This document shows positions 1-6,808 of a DNA stretch of 16,046 nt, in pieces; position 1 is the stretch's first letter; every line of letters starts with the position of its first letter. The DNA lies in contig JAHRXB010000083.1 in the NCBI GenBank assembly GCA_019104905.1, forward strand, positions 1-16,046, read 5' to 3'. The position numbers were made by a program, and so were the translations under genes. The notes beneath the pieces were generated by a model, which searched no databases, had not been told where the DNA came from, and was given only the letters and a program-made list of their open reading frames with translations. This DNA is from Bdellovibrio sp. GTDB taxonomy: Bacteria; Bdellovibrionota; Bdellovibrionia; Bdellovibrionales; Bdellovibrionaceae.

Positions 1-421
1 TGTCTTCAAGAACAATCTCTTCTTCTTTTTGATCTAAAGATTCACGACTTCCGCGCAACCAAACGTCACGCCCCACCAGGGGACGTTCATAAAGAAGCTT
101 CGCTGCCTCTTGATACTTTTGGTACTCAAGAAGTTTCTGCACAAGTTCTTTGCGGGGATCTTCATTCTCAACAACTTCCCCGTTTTCATCATACTGCGGC
201 AGAAGCATACGGGATTTAATTTGAATCAAAGTCGACGCCATGGCGACAAATTCGCCCGCCACTTCCAGATCAAGCTCTTTCATCAACTTGATATAATCAA
301 GGTACTGCTTGGTGATCTCATGGATTTTAATATCCATGATGTCCATCTCTTCTTTACGAATTAGATAAAGAAGAAGCCCCAAGGGTCCTTCGAATTTAGG
401 CAACTGTACTGTAATACTCAT
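1..421 (-). CDS. scpA: Segregation and condensation protein A, N-terminal 140 residues (partial)
   Basis: The reverse-strand frame is open from an ATG at 421 to the window edge, giving 140 codons. It begins MSITVQLPKFEGPLGLLLYL, the typical kleisin start of ScpA (the F-x-GPL-x-LLL-L-x-LI motif), followed by the helical stretch and the IKSRMLLP segment seen in ScpA proteins. ScpA bridges the SMC dimer heads together with ScpB and helps condense and segregate the chromosome in the cytoplasm. The start is supported by a GAGGGG ribosome-binding site about 9 nt upstream. It lies 15 bp downstream of the trpS stop codon, so it is very probably cotranscribed with trpS and the M50 protease gene. The C-terminal part, and probably scpB, lie left of the window. 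Confidence 0.93.
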   Translation of the reverse strand, partial: MSITVQLPKFEGPLGLLLYLIRKEEMDIMDIKIHEITKQYLDYIKLMKELDLEVAGEFVAMASTLIQIKSRMLLPQYDENGEVVENEDPRKELVQKLLEYQKYQEAAKLLYERPLVGRDVWLRGSRESLDQKEEEIVLED

Positions 422-436
422 GAAAGACGGTCCCCT

Positions 437-1450
437 CTACCACTTCATATTAGAACGCACTATTTCCAAAGTCTTCTGAGCTTCCTTGCGTGCCTTTTCG
501 CATCCTGCGTCGATGATTGAATCAAGCAGACCTGGATTATTCAACAATTCTTTTTTCTTTTCTCGAGGTCCCTGAGAAAGTTTTTCGATATTTGCTGCAA
601 GGCGGCCTTTACAGTCCCCACAGCCAATTCCAGCGCTGCGACATCCTTCCTCCACCCACTGCAGATCCTCTGCCGTCGAGTAAAGTTTGTGATATCCATA
701 GACAGAACATTTTGTCGGTTCTCCCGGATCTTCACGTCTGACACGCGCTGGATCCGTCACCATCAAATTCACTTTTTTCTTAAGATCTTTTTCAGAGTCC
801 TCGGTCAAATAAAGAGTATTTCCGTAAGACTTTGACATCTTTCGTCCGTCCAAACCTGGCACCAAAGGAATCTCCGTTAAAAGCGGAGACATCTCGGGAA
901 GTTTGGCTTTATAAAGATGATTAAAACGACGCACGATTTCACGAGCCAATTCCAAGTGAGAAACCTGATCTGCTCCCACGGGAACTTTTTGCGCACGATA
1001 AATCGCAATATCTGCCGCCTGCAGAACAGGATACGCAAAACGACCCAGATTATGGGTGTCGTTCGCCTTCATCTCCTCGATGGCGTCTTTCCAGGTGTTC
1101 ACTCTCTCAAGCCATCCCATCGGAATCATATTTGCAAAAATCATAAAAAGTTCTAAATGCTCGGGAACGCGACTTTGTACAAACAAGGTCACCTTCTCAG
1201 GATCTACTCCCCAAGCAATAAACTCTGCGATCATCTCGCGTGTCCAAGGCGCGATCTCTTTAGGAGACTTGTAGGCCGTGGTCATCCCGTGCCAATCCAT
1301 CGCTCCGAAAAAGCATTCATATTCGTCTTGAAGTTTTGTCCAGTTCTGCAACGTCCCCCAGTAGTGACCAATGTGAAGGCGTCCCGTCACACGCATTCCA
1401 GACATCACACGAAGTTTACGCGTCGTCGCAGGAGTTACCTCAGAACTCAT
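437..1450 (-). CDS. trpS: Tryptophanyl-tRNA synthetase with a four-cysteine (Fe-S type) motif
   Basis: A 337-residue class Ic aminoacyl-tRNA synthetase that charges tRNA-Trp with tryptophan. The HIGH signature is exact at residues 26-29 and the KMSKS loop is exact at 204-208, with the GADQ substrate segment near 159-162. Length fits bacterial TrpRS (about 330 residues). Four cysteines, C248, C270, C277 and C280, form C-x21-C-x6-C-x2-C near the anticodon-binding region. This closely matches the motif that holds a [4Fe-4S] cluster in Thermotoga maritima TrpRS, so a cluster here is likely but inferred. The start ATG overlaps the stop of the upstream M50 gene as ATGA, so translation is coupled; scpA follows after 15 bp. 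Confidence 0.97.
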   Translation of the reverse strand: MSSEVTPATTRKLRVMSGMRVTGRLHIGHYWGTLQNWTKLQDEYECFFGAMDWHGMTTAYKSPKEIAPWTREMIAEFIAWGVDPEKVTLFVQSRVPEHLELFMIFANMIPMGWLERVNTWKDAIEEMKANDTHNLGRFAYPVLQAADIAIYRAQKVPVGADQVSHLELAREIVRRFNHLYKAKLPEMSPLLTEIPLVPGLDGRKMSKSYGNTLYLTEDSEKDLKKKVNLMVTDPARVRREDPGEPTKCSVYGYHKLYSTAEDLQWVEEGCRSAGIGCGDCKGRLAANIEKLSQGPREKKKELLNNPGLLDSIIDAGCEKARKEAQKTLEIVRSNMKW

Positions 1451-2109
1451 AGCCCAAAACCTCCCAAAGCCAAAGTCACAAGCTGGTTATAACTCCAGAT
1501 CACGGGCACAGCGAGAACACGCAAGACCCCCGTTAATACCAAAGCCATCAAAATCATGCTGGTGATATGTTCGTTTTGTTCCAACTTATAATTGATCTGC
1601 GCAGGAAGAAAACGAGCTAACACTTTTCCACCATCCAAAGGGTGGAGAGGGAGGATATTAAAAACCGCTAAAAACAAATTCGTCACAATAAAGGTTTTCA
1701 AAATCTCAATAAGCCCACTCGCATAGTTTGCAGCCATAAAATATTTTGCAACCAGTGCAATCAAAAAGGCTCCAATGATCGCCAGCAAAATGTTCGAAAC
1801 AGGCCCCGCCAAGGCAATCCAAAACATATCCACACGAGGATTTTTAAGATTGCGCGTATTGACCGGAACGGGCTTAGCCCAACCAAAAAAGATTGGCGTC
1901 GCCAAGACGATGGAGACCAACGGAAGAATCAACGTTCCAATCAGATCCATGTGCGCAAGAGGGTTCATGGTCAAACGCCCCATGACCTCTGCCGTGTTGT
2001 CCCCACGGCGACGCGCCACCCAACCGTGAGCGTACTCATGGAAACAGAGTGCAAAAAGAAACGGAATAAAATAAACGCCTATCTTGGCGCCAATCTCGAT
2101 CATATCCAT
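1447..2109 (-). CDS. Site-2 protease family (M50) membrane metalloprotease
   Basis: A 220-residue polytopic membrane protein. The zinc-binding HEYAH (HExxH) is at residues 24-28 in the first hydrophobic segment, and the second M50 signature, ILPLHPLDGGK, is in the C-terminal half. These are the catalytic motifs of rhomboid-independent intramembrane site-2 proteases. No PDZ domain is present, so it belongs to the short group rather than the RseP type, and its substrate cannot be told from sequence. Two in-frame ATGs lie close together (2109 and 2103); a GAGG sits 4 nt before the first and 10 nt before the second, so the first is only slightly favoured. First gene of the M50-trpS-scpA operon, an order also seen in other delta-proteobacteria-like genomes. 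Confidence 0.92.
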   Translation of the reverse strand: MDMIEIGAKIGVYFIPFLFALCFHEYAHGWVARRRGDNTAEVMGRLTMNPLAHMDLIGTLILPLVSIVLATPIFFGWAKPVPVNTRNLKNPRVDMFWIALAGPVSNILLAIIGAFLIALVAKYFMAANYASGLIEILKTFIVTNLFLAVFNILPLHPLDGGKVLARFLPAQINYKLEQNEHITSMILMALVLTGVLRVLAVPVIWSYNQLVTLALGGFGL

Positions 2110-2131
2110 ACAACCTCACGCTAAATCACAC

Positions 2132-2147
2132 CTAGACCCTTGTCTAG
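2132..2147. repeat. Perfect 6-bp dyad CTAGAC/GTCTAG
   Basis: CTAGAC (2132-2137) and GTCTAG (2142-2147) are perfect inverted repeats with a 4-nt spacer. The dyad is 23 bp upstream of the M50 start, so it lies either in that operon's promoter region or in its mRNA leader. An operator or short leader hairpin is possible; no family can be assigned. Confidence 0.5.
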
Positions 2148-2160
2148 TATGACGAAACAC

Positions 2161-2179
2161 TTGCACATTTAAAGTGCAA
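2161..2179. repeat. Perfect 6-bp dyad TTGCAC/GTGCAA, candidate operator
   Basis: TTGCAC (2161-2166) and GTGCAA (2174-2179) are inverted repeats around an AT-rich 7-nt centre (ATTTAAA). It lies in the divergent spacer between the M50 operon and the acyl-CoA dehydrogenase gene, as expected for a homodimeric regulator's operator. No regulator gene is adjacent, so the protein that might bind is unknown. Confidence 0.45.
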
Positions 2180-2296
2180 TCAGTGTAACACAGCTCGTTA
2201 AGAGAAAAGCTCTCGTCTTTCCAAGGCCTTGAATAAATCCTTTGAAACAGATATTTTCTCCCCCATCGTACCTAACGCTTTAACAAAAATCTGGGG

Positions 2297-2372
2297 GCAT
2301 TAGGAGAGGTGGAACTTCCCCAAAGTCCATCGCAAAAGCTCCACCTCGCCTAATGCTCCCTCGATCGAAGGG
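2297..2372 (+). promoter_or_regulatory. Long hairpin plus RBS mini-hairpin upstream of acyl-CoA dehydrogenase
   Basis: Two 19-nt arms, 2297-2315 and 2338-2356, pair at 17 of 19 positions around a 22-nt loop. Directly after it, CCCT (2358-2361) can pair with AGGG (2369-2372) around a 7-nt loop; that AGGG is the Shine-Dalgarno of the gene starting at 2379. The large stem is not followed by a T-run, so it is not an intrinsic terminator. A cis-acting leader or protein-binding element is a reasonable reading; it matches no riboswitch family I recognise. Confidence 0.5.
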
Positions 2373-2378
2373 AAAATT

Positions 2379-3545
2379 ATGTCTGATACTACGAATGCGC
2401 GTCCTGCGCTCACTATGCTTTCTGAAGACGAAACCGCTTTTCGCGACGCTGTCAGAGCTTTTGCTGAGTCTGAAATTAAACCTCATGTGACACACATGGA
2501 CGAAAAAGCGGAACTAAACCCTGAGATTCTAAAAAAGCTTTTTGAAATGGGTTTGATGGGGATCGAAACTCCTGAAAAATGGGGTGGCGCAGGTTCGACA
2601 TTCACGATGGCTTGCTTGGCGGTAGAAGAAATCGGCCGCGTTGATGGCTCCGTGTCTGTCTTGGTTGACGTACAAAATACTTTGACTACGAATGCATTCC
2701 TCAAGTGGGGAACTGAAGCTCAAAAGGAAAAATATCTCGGCAAAATGGCTTCGGAATGGGTGGGCGCTTACGCACTTTCTGAATCTTCTTCTGGATCTGA
2801 CGCCTTTGCTTTGAAACTTAAAGCAGAAGACAAAGGCGACAAGTTTGTTTTGAATGGTTCAAAACTTTGGATCACGAACGGCAAAGAAGCCAACGTCTTC
2901 ATCGTTTTTGCTAACATCGACCACTCTAAGGGCTACAAAGGGATCACAGCTTTCATCGTAGAAAAATCTTTCCCAGGCTTCAAAGTCGGCAAAAAAGAAG
3001 ACAAATTGGGTATCCGCGCTTCTTCAACCACCGAACTTCTTTTTGAAAACTGCGAAGTTCCTAAGGCCAATGTTCTTGGCGAAGTAGGTAAGGGATATAA
3101 AATTGCGATTGAGACTTTAAACGAAGGCCGTATCGGCATCGGTGCGCAAATGATCGGTATTGCTCAAGGTGCTTACGAAGCGGCCCTGGCTTACGTCAAA
3201 GGACGCGAACAGTTCGGAAAGCCCATCGCCCACTTCCAAGGTGTTCAATTCCAATTAGCGGAAATGCGCACAGAACTCGAGGCGGCTCGTTTGATGGTTT
3301 ACAACGCAGCTCGCTTGAAAGATGCAGGACAAGACTTCATTGAATCAGCAGCTATGGCGAAACTTTATGCTTCTCGCGCGGCAGAGAAAATCACCTCTAA
3401 AGCAATTGATCTTTTCGGCGGCAACGGCTTCACCAAAGAATACCCTGTAGAGAAGTTCTGGCGTGATGCGAAGATCGGTCAGATCTATGAAGGCACAACA
3501 AATATGCAATTACAGACCATCGCAAAGATGGAATTGGATAAGTAG
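2379..3545 (+). CDS. Acyl-CoA dehydrogenase (short-chain/butyryl type)
   Basis: A 388-residue FAD enzyme that oxidises acyl-CoA to trans-2-enoyl-CoA in beta-oxidation, passing electrons to ETF. The flavin- and substrate-binding segments YALSESSSGSDA (131-142) and WITNGKEA (164-171) are present. The C-terminal IYEGTTNMQ carries the catalytic base Glu371, at the position used by short-chain and butyryl-CoA dehydrogenases. Length and domain order (alpha-helical N domain, beta middle domain, helical C domain) are normal. The start at 2379 has an AAGGGA ribosome-binding site 6 nt upstream; a second Met at residue 13 is less well supported. Transcribed alone and closed by the terminator at 3574. 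Chain-length preference is inferred from similarity only. Confidence 0.95.
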   Translation: MSDTTNARPALTMLSEDETAFRDAVRAFAESEIKPHVTHMDEKAELNPEILKKLFEMGLMGIETPEKWGGAGSTFTMACLAVEEIGRVDGSVSVLVDVQNTLTTNAFLKWGTEAQKEKYLGKMASEWVGAYALSESSSGSDAFALKLKAEDKGDKFVLNGSKLWITNGKEANVFIVFANIDHSKGYKGITAFIVEKSFPGFKVGKKEDKLGIRASSTTELLFENCEVPKANVLGEVGKGYKIAIETLNEGRIGIGAQMIGIAQGAYEAALAYVKGREQFGKPIAHFQGVQFQLAEMRTELEAARLMVYNAARLKDAGQDFIESAAMAKLYASRAAEKITSKAIDLFGGNGFTKEYPVEKFWRDAKIGQIYEGTTNMQLQTIAKMELDK

Positions 3546-3573
3546 TTTTTTGCGGAGTGATTCTTACGCAAGC

Positions 3574-3602
3574 AAAGGGGGACAACGTCCCCCTTTCTTT
3601 TC
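3574..3602 (+). terminator. Intrinsic terminator after acyl-CoA dehydrogenase
   Basis: GGGGGAC (3577-3583) pairs perfectly with GTCCCCC (3587-3593) around an AAC loop, with flanking AAA/TTT pairs and a T-rich tail. It is 29 bp after the stop codon. Confidence 0.9.
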
Positions 3603-3625
3603 TCCACTCCTGAGGTGCCCTCCAA

Positions 3626-3652
3626 TCAGGGATTCAAACAACGAACCCCTGA
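3626..3652. repeat. 10-bp inverted repeat upstream of the binding-protein promoter
   Basis: TCAGGGATTC (3626-3635) and GAACCCCTGA (3643-3652) pair at 9 of 10 positions with a 7-nt AAACAAC loop. It ends 16 bp before the proposed -35 box of the next gene, a usual site for an upstream operator; it could instead be a second hairpin ending read-through from the left. Confidence 0.45.
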
Positions 3653-3668
3653 CAGACACGTTTTTCCG

Positions 3669-3697
3669 TTGAGAGCGCTCCCCCAAGACGCTACACT
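3669..3697 (+). promoter_or_regulatory. Sigma-70-type promoter for the binding-protein/EAL unit
   Basis: TTGAGA (3669-3674) and TACACT (3692-3697) are separated by 17 bp, with five and four matches to the -35 and -10 consensus. A start 6-7 nt past the -10 would fall at or next to the ATG at 3704. Together with the lack of a Shine-Dalgarno this suggests a leaderless or near-leaderless mRNA. Confidence 0.55.
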
Positions 3698-3703
3698 TGT
3701 CTC

Positions 3704-5167
3704 ATGAAATTCATCCTTGCGCTCCTTCTTTCCATAGCCTCCTCTTCGTATGCTGCGGACAAAATCTTCCGCCTCCACCTCTCTAACGAACCCAGTGGTC
3801 TTGATCCCAACAAACAACGCACCTCTTCTTCAAGCTACCTTCTTGGCAACCTCTATCGCAATTTCTTCACCTTTGATGACCAAAAAGGACTTGTTCCCGA
3901 CCTGGGGAGTGAATGCAAACGCGACAAAAAACAAAACCTCATCTGCACTCTCAAAAAAGACTTGGTTTGGAGTGACAATACCCCTTTAACCGCTGACGAC
4001 TTTATTCGCACATACAAAAAAATACTCTCTCCTAAAAACTCAGTCCCCAGAGCTGACTTGCTGTTCAAACTAAAAAACGCCGAAGAAATTTATCGCGGAA
4101 AACTGGGGGACGACGCCTTGGGCGTTTCTGCCCCCGACAAGTGGACGCTGAAATTCGAATTCGAAAAACCAGACCCCGAGTTTGAATACAATTTAGCCAC
4201 GTCAATTCTGGCTCCTACAAAAGAAGATCTCACTGCTTTTACTGGGCCCTATAAACTCAAAGAGTGGAAAAAAGGACAAAAGATCATTCTTGAGCCCAAT
4301 GCTCTTTATAAAAACGGACATCCCAAAAGACCTTTCATTGAGTTTCTTTTTATCGAAGAAGATACCGTCGCATTGCAGCTCTACGAAAAAAATGAACTTC
4401 AATTTCTAAGACGGCTTCCGACGCTGTTTATTCCGCGCTATAAAAACCACAAAGACTTTCATTGGTTCCCAGTCACTCGTCTGGATTATTTGGGATTCGG
4501 CCCCGAGTTGGCTGCCCAAGAAGACCTTCGCAAAGCTTTTACTTACTCTCTGAACTACGCCGAATTACAGAAGATTTTTTCTTCAGAAGGAAGACCCGGC
4601 TGCATCGGCCTTCCCGATTCCTGGTTTCCCAAAAATGCGCCTTGTTTTGATTTTGATCTAAAGAAAGTTCCATCCTTAAAAAACACCAAAAGTTACACTC
4701 TGATGTTTTCAGCTCTTGGCGGGGAAGATCATAAGAGAGCCACCGAGTGGTTACAGAATCAGTGGCAAAAAAATGCCGGCATTAAGACTCACTTAGAAGT
4801 GAAGGACAACAAGATCTTCTTGCAAATTCTTCAGCAAGAACCTCCAGCCCTTTTTCGAAAAGGCGTGTCGCCGGATCGCCCCACGTGCTTATCTTCTTTA
4901 GAAACCTTCGCCCCCACAAATCCCGAGAATTACTTGCGCATTAAATCTCCTGAGTACGAAGGCATTTTGTCCTCACTGGCCCTTGCAAAAACGACTCAGG
5001 AGCAAAAAAAATGGTGCCTGGCGGGAGCTGAGTATCTTATGAAGAATCATCTCATGATTCCATTGGGGGCGATTCACTTTTCAATCCTGGTTAAACCTGA
5101 ATTCACGGGCTGGAAACTGAATCAAATGAATCAGCTGGACTTGTCCAACCTCCACCCCCGACCCTAG
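3704..5167 (+). CDS. Periplasmic oligopeptide/dipeptide ABC-type substrate-binding protein
   Basis: A 487-residue SBP_bac_5 (cluster C, OppA/DppA-like) protein. Residues 1-17 form a signal peptide (MKFILALLLSIASSSYA) with a good A-x-A-like cleavage site; no lipobox cysteine follows, so it should be soluble in the periplasm. The mature start, RLHLSNEPSGLDPNK, is the family's usual opening, and the DLVWSDNTPLTADDF segment is the conserved WSDG/LTADDF signature. Length is typical though slightly short. No permease or ATPase gene is nearby, so it either serves a transporter coded elsewhere or acts as a sensor or chaperone. The stop codon is 11 bp before the CNB-EAL gene, so the two are probably cotranscribed. 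No convincing Shine-Dalgarno precedes the start. Confidence 0.9.
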   Translation: MKFILALLLSIASSSYAADKIFRLHLSNEPSGLDPNKQRTSSSSYLLGNLYRNFFTFDDQKGLVPDLGSECKRDKKQNLICTLKKDLVWSDNTPLTADDFIRTYKKILSPKNSVPRADLLFKLKNAEEIYRGKLGDDALGVSAPDKWTLKFEFEKPDPEFEYNLATSILAPTKEDLTAFTGPYKLKEWKKGQKIILEPNALYKNGHPKRPFIEFLFIEEDTVALQLYEKNELQFLRRLPTLFIPRYKNHKDFHWFPVTRLDYLGFGPELAAQEDLRKAFTYSLNYAELQKIFSSEGRPGCIGLPDSWFPKNAPCFDFDLKKVPSLKNTKSYTLMFSALGGEDHKRATEWLQNQWQKNAGIKTHLEVKDNKIFLQILQQEPPALFRKGVSPDRPTCLSSLETFAPTNPENYLRIKSPEYEGILSSLALAKTTQEQKKWCLAGAEYLMKNHLMIPLGAIHFSILVKPEFTGWKLNQMNQLDLSNLHPRP

Positions 5168-5178
5168 AATAAAAGTCT

Positions 5179-6381
5179 ATGAATGCAGCAACTCAGTCCG
5201 TCGATATTCACAAAGATCAGATCATTTTTAGCGAAGGAGATGCAGGCGATTGCGCCTATATCATCGAAAAAGGTCGAGTTCTGGTCTATATCACCAAAGA
5301 CAAAGAAGAAATCCCCCTGACGATTCTCGGTGAGGGAGAAATTTTCGGAGAAATGGCTCTGATTGACACCCAAAGCCGCTCCGCGAGCGTTCGAGCCCTG
5401 GAAGATGTGCGCCTAGCTATCGTCACTAAGCAACAAGTGCTTGAGCGGGTTTCCACCGCCGACAAAGTTGTACAACTCCTGATGCGTGTGCTTTTAAAAC
5501 GACTGCGCCGCAAAACGACAAATTCTCCAGTGGGAGCACGAACAAGTGATATTGAGTTTGATAACTCTGGAGCTGGCGACGATGGAACCCAAAATGCTCT
5601 CGATCAAATCAAACTGGAAAATCAGATTTTCCAGGCTTTTCAGAATAAAGAATTTGAACTTTTCTATCAGCCGATCGTCAATTTAAAAACCAAACAGATC
5701 ACCGGTTGCGAAGCCTTGCTTCGCTGGAACAGCCCCATGCATGGTTTGGTTTCGCCGAACTTGTTTATCGATGTTATTGAAAACTCCTCCATGGTGATTC
5801 CTATTGGCCATTGGATTATCAATCAGGCCCTGAAGGATCTTCGTACTATTCAAGATCAACTGCGTCTGAACAAAAAAGACAAGATGGCGGACGAGTTCAT
5901 GATGAGCATTAATATCTCAGGGCGCCAATTCACCCACTCTGATTTCGTGAACAATTTGGAAGATTTGCGCGAAAAACATGATATTCAAACGAAGAATATC
6001 AAACTTGAGATGACTGAAAGAATTATGATGGATGGAGCCATCGCCTTAGAGGCCCTGAATCAATGCCGCAATCAGGGCTACGCTATTTCCATTGACGATT
6101 TCGGGACGGGGTTCTCAAGCCTCCAATACCTCACGCAGATGCCCATCAGCTTCCTTAAGATTGACCGCTCTTTTGTTATGAAGGTTCTTTCAGATCCTAA
6201 ATCAAAAGCTGTCGTCAGCTCCATCATCCACTTGGCTCACGCCATGGATATCGAAATCATCGCCGAAGGTATCGAACACAACGAAGAATCCCTTGTTCTT
6301 GAAACCCTCGGAGCTCGCTATGGTCAGGGCTATCTTTTCTCCAAGCCCATAGATCTTGGCCGCTTCCTGAAACTCATCTAG
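5179..6381 (+). CDS. Cyclic-nucleotide-binding/EAL c-di-GMP phosphodiesterase (Bd1971-like)
   Basis: A 400-residue cytoplasmic two-domain signalling protein. Residues about 10-110 form a cNMP-binding domain; its phosphate-binding cassette reads FGEMALIDTQSRSA with Glu58 and Arg67-Ser68 in the positions that hold cAMP in CAP. Residues about 145-400 form an EAL domain that hydrolyses c-di-GMP to pGpG. All usual catalytic positions are present: E178 of EAL, N245, E277 and E280 of ExTE, D306-D307 of DDFGTG, K327, E363/E366 and Q383, so it should be active. This architecture is that of Bd1971 of B. bacteriovorus, where cAMP binding stimulates the phosphodiesterase; orthology is inferred. A variable linker (about 115-140) joins the domains. 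The gene follows the binding-protein gene by 11 bp with only a weak Shine-Dalgarno, suggesting coupled translation. Confidence 0.95.
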   Translation: MNAATQSVDIHKDQIIFSEGDAGDCAYIIEKGRVLVYITKDKEEIPLTILGEGEIFGEMALIDTQSRSASVRALEDVRLAIVTKQQVLERVSTADKVVQLLMRVLLKRLRRKTTNSPVGARTSDIEFDNSGAGDDGTQNALDQIKLENQIFQAFQNKEFELFYQPIVNLKTKQITGCEALLRWNSPMHGLVSPNLFIDVIENSSMVIPIGHWIINQALKDLRTIQDQLRLNKKDKMADEFMMSINISGRQFTHSDFVNNLEDLREKHDIQTKNIKLEMTERIMMDGAIALEALNQCRNQGYAISIDDFGTGFSSLQYLTQMPISFLKIDRSFVMKVLSDPKSKAVVSSIIHLAHAMDIEIIAEGIEHNEESLVLETLGARYGQGYLFSKPIDLGRFLKLI

Positions 6382-6447
6382 ACGGCACATCAAAATCAGG
6401 CTGCACCTTGTCTCGAAATGAGATTTGGCGAGTTTTATTCAAAGTTC

Positions 6448-6474
6448 TAAAGTCCTTAAAGTGTCCTCCGATAA
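6448..6474 (+). promoter_or_regulatory. Near-consensus FliA (sigma-28) promoter
   Basis: TAAAGTCC (6448-6455), an 11-bp spacer and TCCGATAA (6467-6474) match the sigma-28 consensus TAAAGTTT-N11-GCCGATAA at 13 of 16 positions with exact spacing. Transcription would start near 6481-6485, giving a 45-50-nt leader for the gene at 6530. In B. bacteriovorus FliA-type promoters are associated with attack-phase expression, from my knowledge of published transcriptomics. Confidence 0.75.
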
Positions 6475-6492
6475 GTCTTATGTCTTAAGACA
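6471..6492. repeat. Two adjacent palindromes at the FliA promoter start site
   Basis: ATAAGTCTTAT (6471-6481) is a palindrome around a central T and is followed directly by the perfect 12-bp palindrome TGTCTTAAGACA (6481-6492). A further CTTAAG lies at 6502-6507. They cover the -10 end and the predicted transcription start, where a repressor operator or a stabilising 5' hairpin would be expected. Confidence 0.5.
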
Positions 6493-6529
6493 ATCAACCA
6501 GCTTAAGATTTCAACTGGAGGTCACAGAG

Positions 6530-6748
6530 ATGGCTGACAAAAAATTCGAAAAGCAAATCCCCAATAACGTTGTTTCCCTTGAATCTGCTCGCTGCTGCGG
6601 CGAAGGCTGCAAAAAGAAATCTGAAAAAGCCGGTTTCTGCGCAGAACACTTTGACTGGTTCAAAGCAGGCCTCATCACCAAAGAAGGCATGAAGGCTCCT
6701 GACTTTGACAAGAAGTACTATCATTACGTGGCGAAAAAAGCGGCGTAA
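6530..6748 (+). CDS. Small Cys/His protein, putative zinc-binding, FliA-type promoter
   Basis: A 72-residue basic cytoplasmic protein of unknown function. Four cysteines and a histidine are arranged as CC-x3-C-x9-C-x2-H (C22, C23, C27, C37, H40), which could bind zinc; the rest is aromatic and Lys-rich, with FDKKYYHYVAKK at the end. The ATG at 6530 is chosen because a strong TGGAGGT ribosome-binding site (6516-6522) sits 7 nt before it. A longer frame from 6425 would run through the promoter and is rejected. It is monocistronic, between the promoter at 6448 and the terminator at 6776. If the promoter is real, it belongs with motility or attack-phase genes. No named family recognised. Confidence 0.85.
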   Translation: MADKKFEKQIPNNVVSLESARCCGEGCKKKSEKAGFCAEHFDWFKAGLITKEGMKAPDFDKKYYHYVAKKAA

Positions 6749-6775
6749 TCGTTCTTATTTCAAATTTCATCCGTT

Positions 6776-6806
6776 AAAAGCCGGGACCCCATCCCGGCTT
6801 TTTTAG
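6776..6806 (+). terminator. Strong intrinsic terminator after the small Cys/His gene
   Basis: AAAAGCCGGGA (6776-6786) pairs perfectly with TCCCGGCTTTT (6792-6802) around a 5-nt loop, followed by more Ts. The A-rich left flank could let it work weakly on the minus strand too. Confidence 0.92.
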
Positions 6807-6808
6807 TT

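Noticed and set aside
3615..3652. tRNA 3'-end remnant or attachment site on the minus strand (GGGGTTCG...AATCCC followed by ACC)
   Set aside because: The T-arm-like match has a 7-nt insertion in the loop, and no acceptor, D or anticodon arm could be found upstream; it is better read as a plain inverted repeat.
6425..6529. 35-residue N-terminal extension of the small Cys/His protein
   Set aside because: It would cover the FliA promoter and predicted start site, and the strong RBS at 6516-6522 fits the ATG at 6530.
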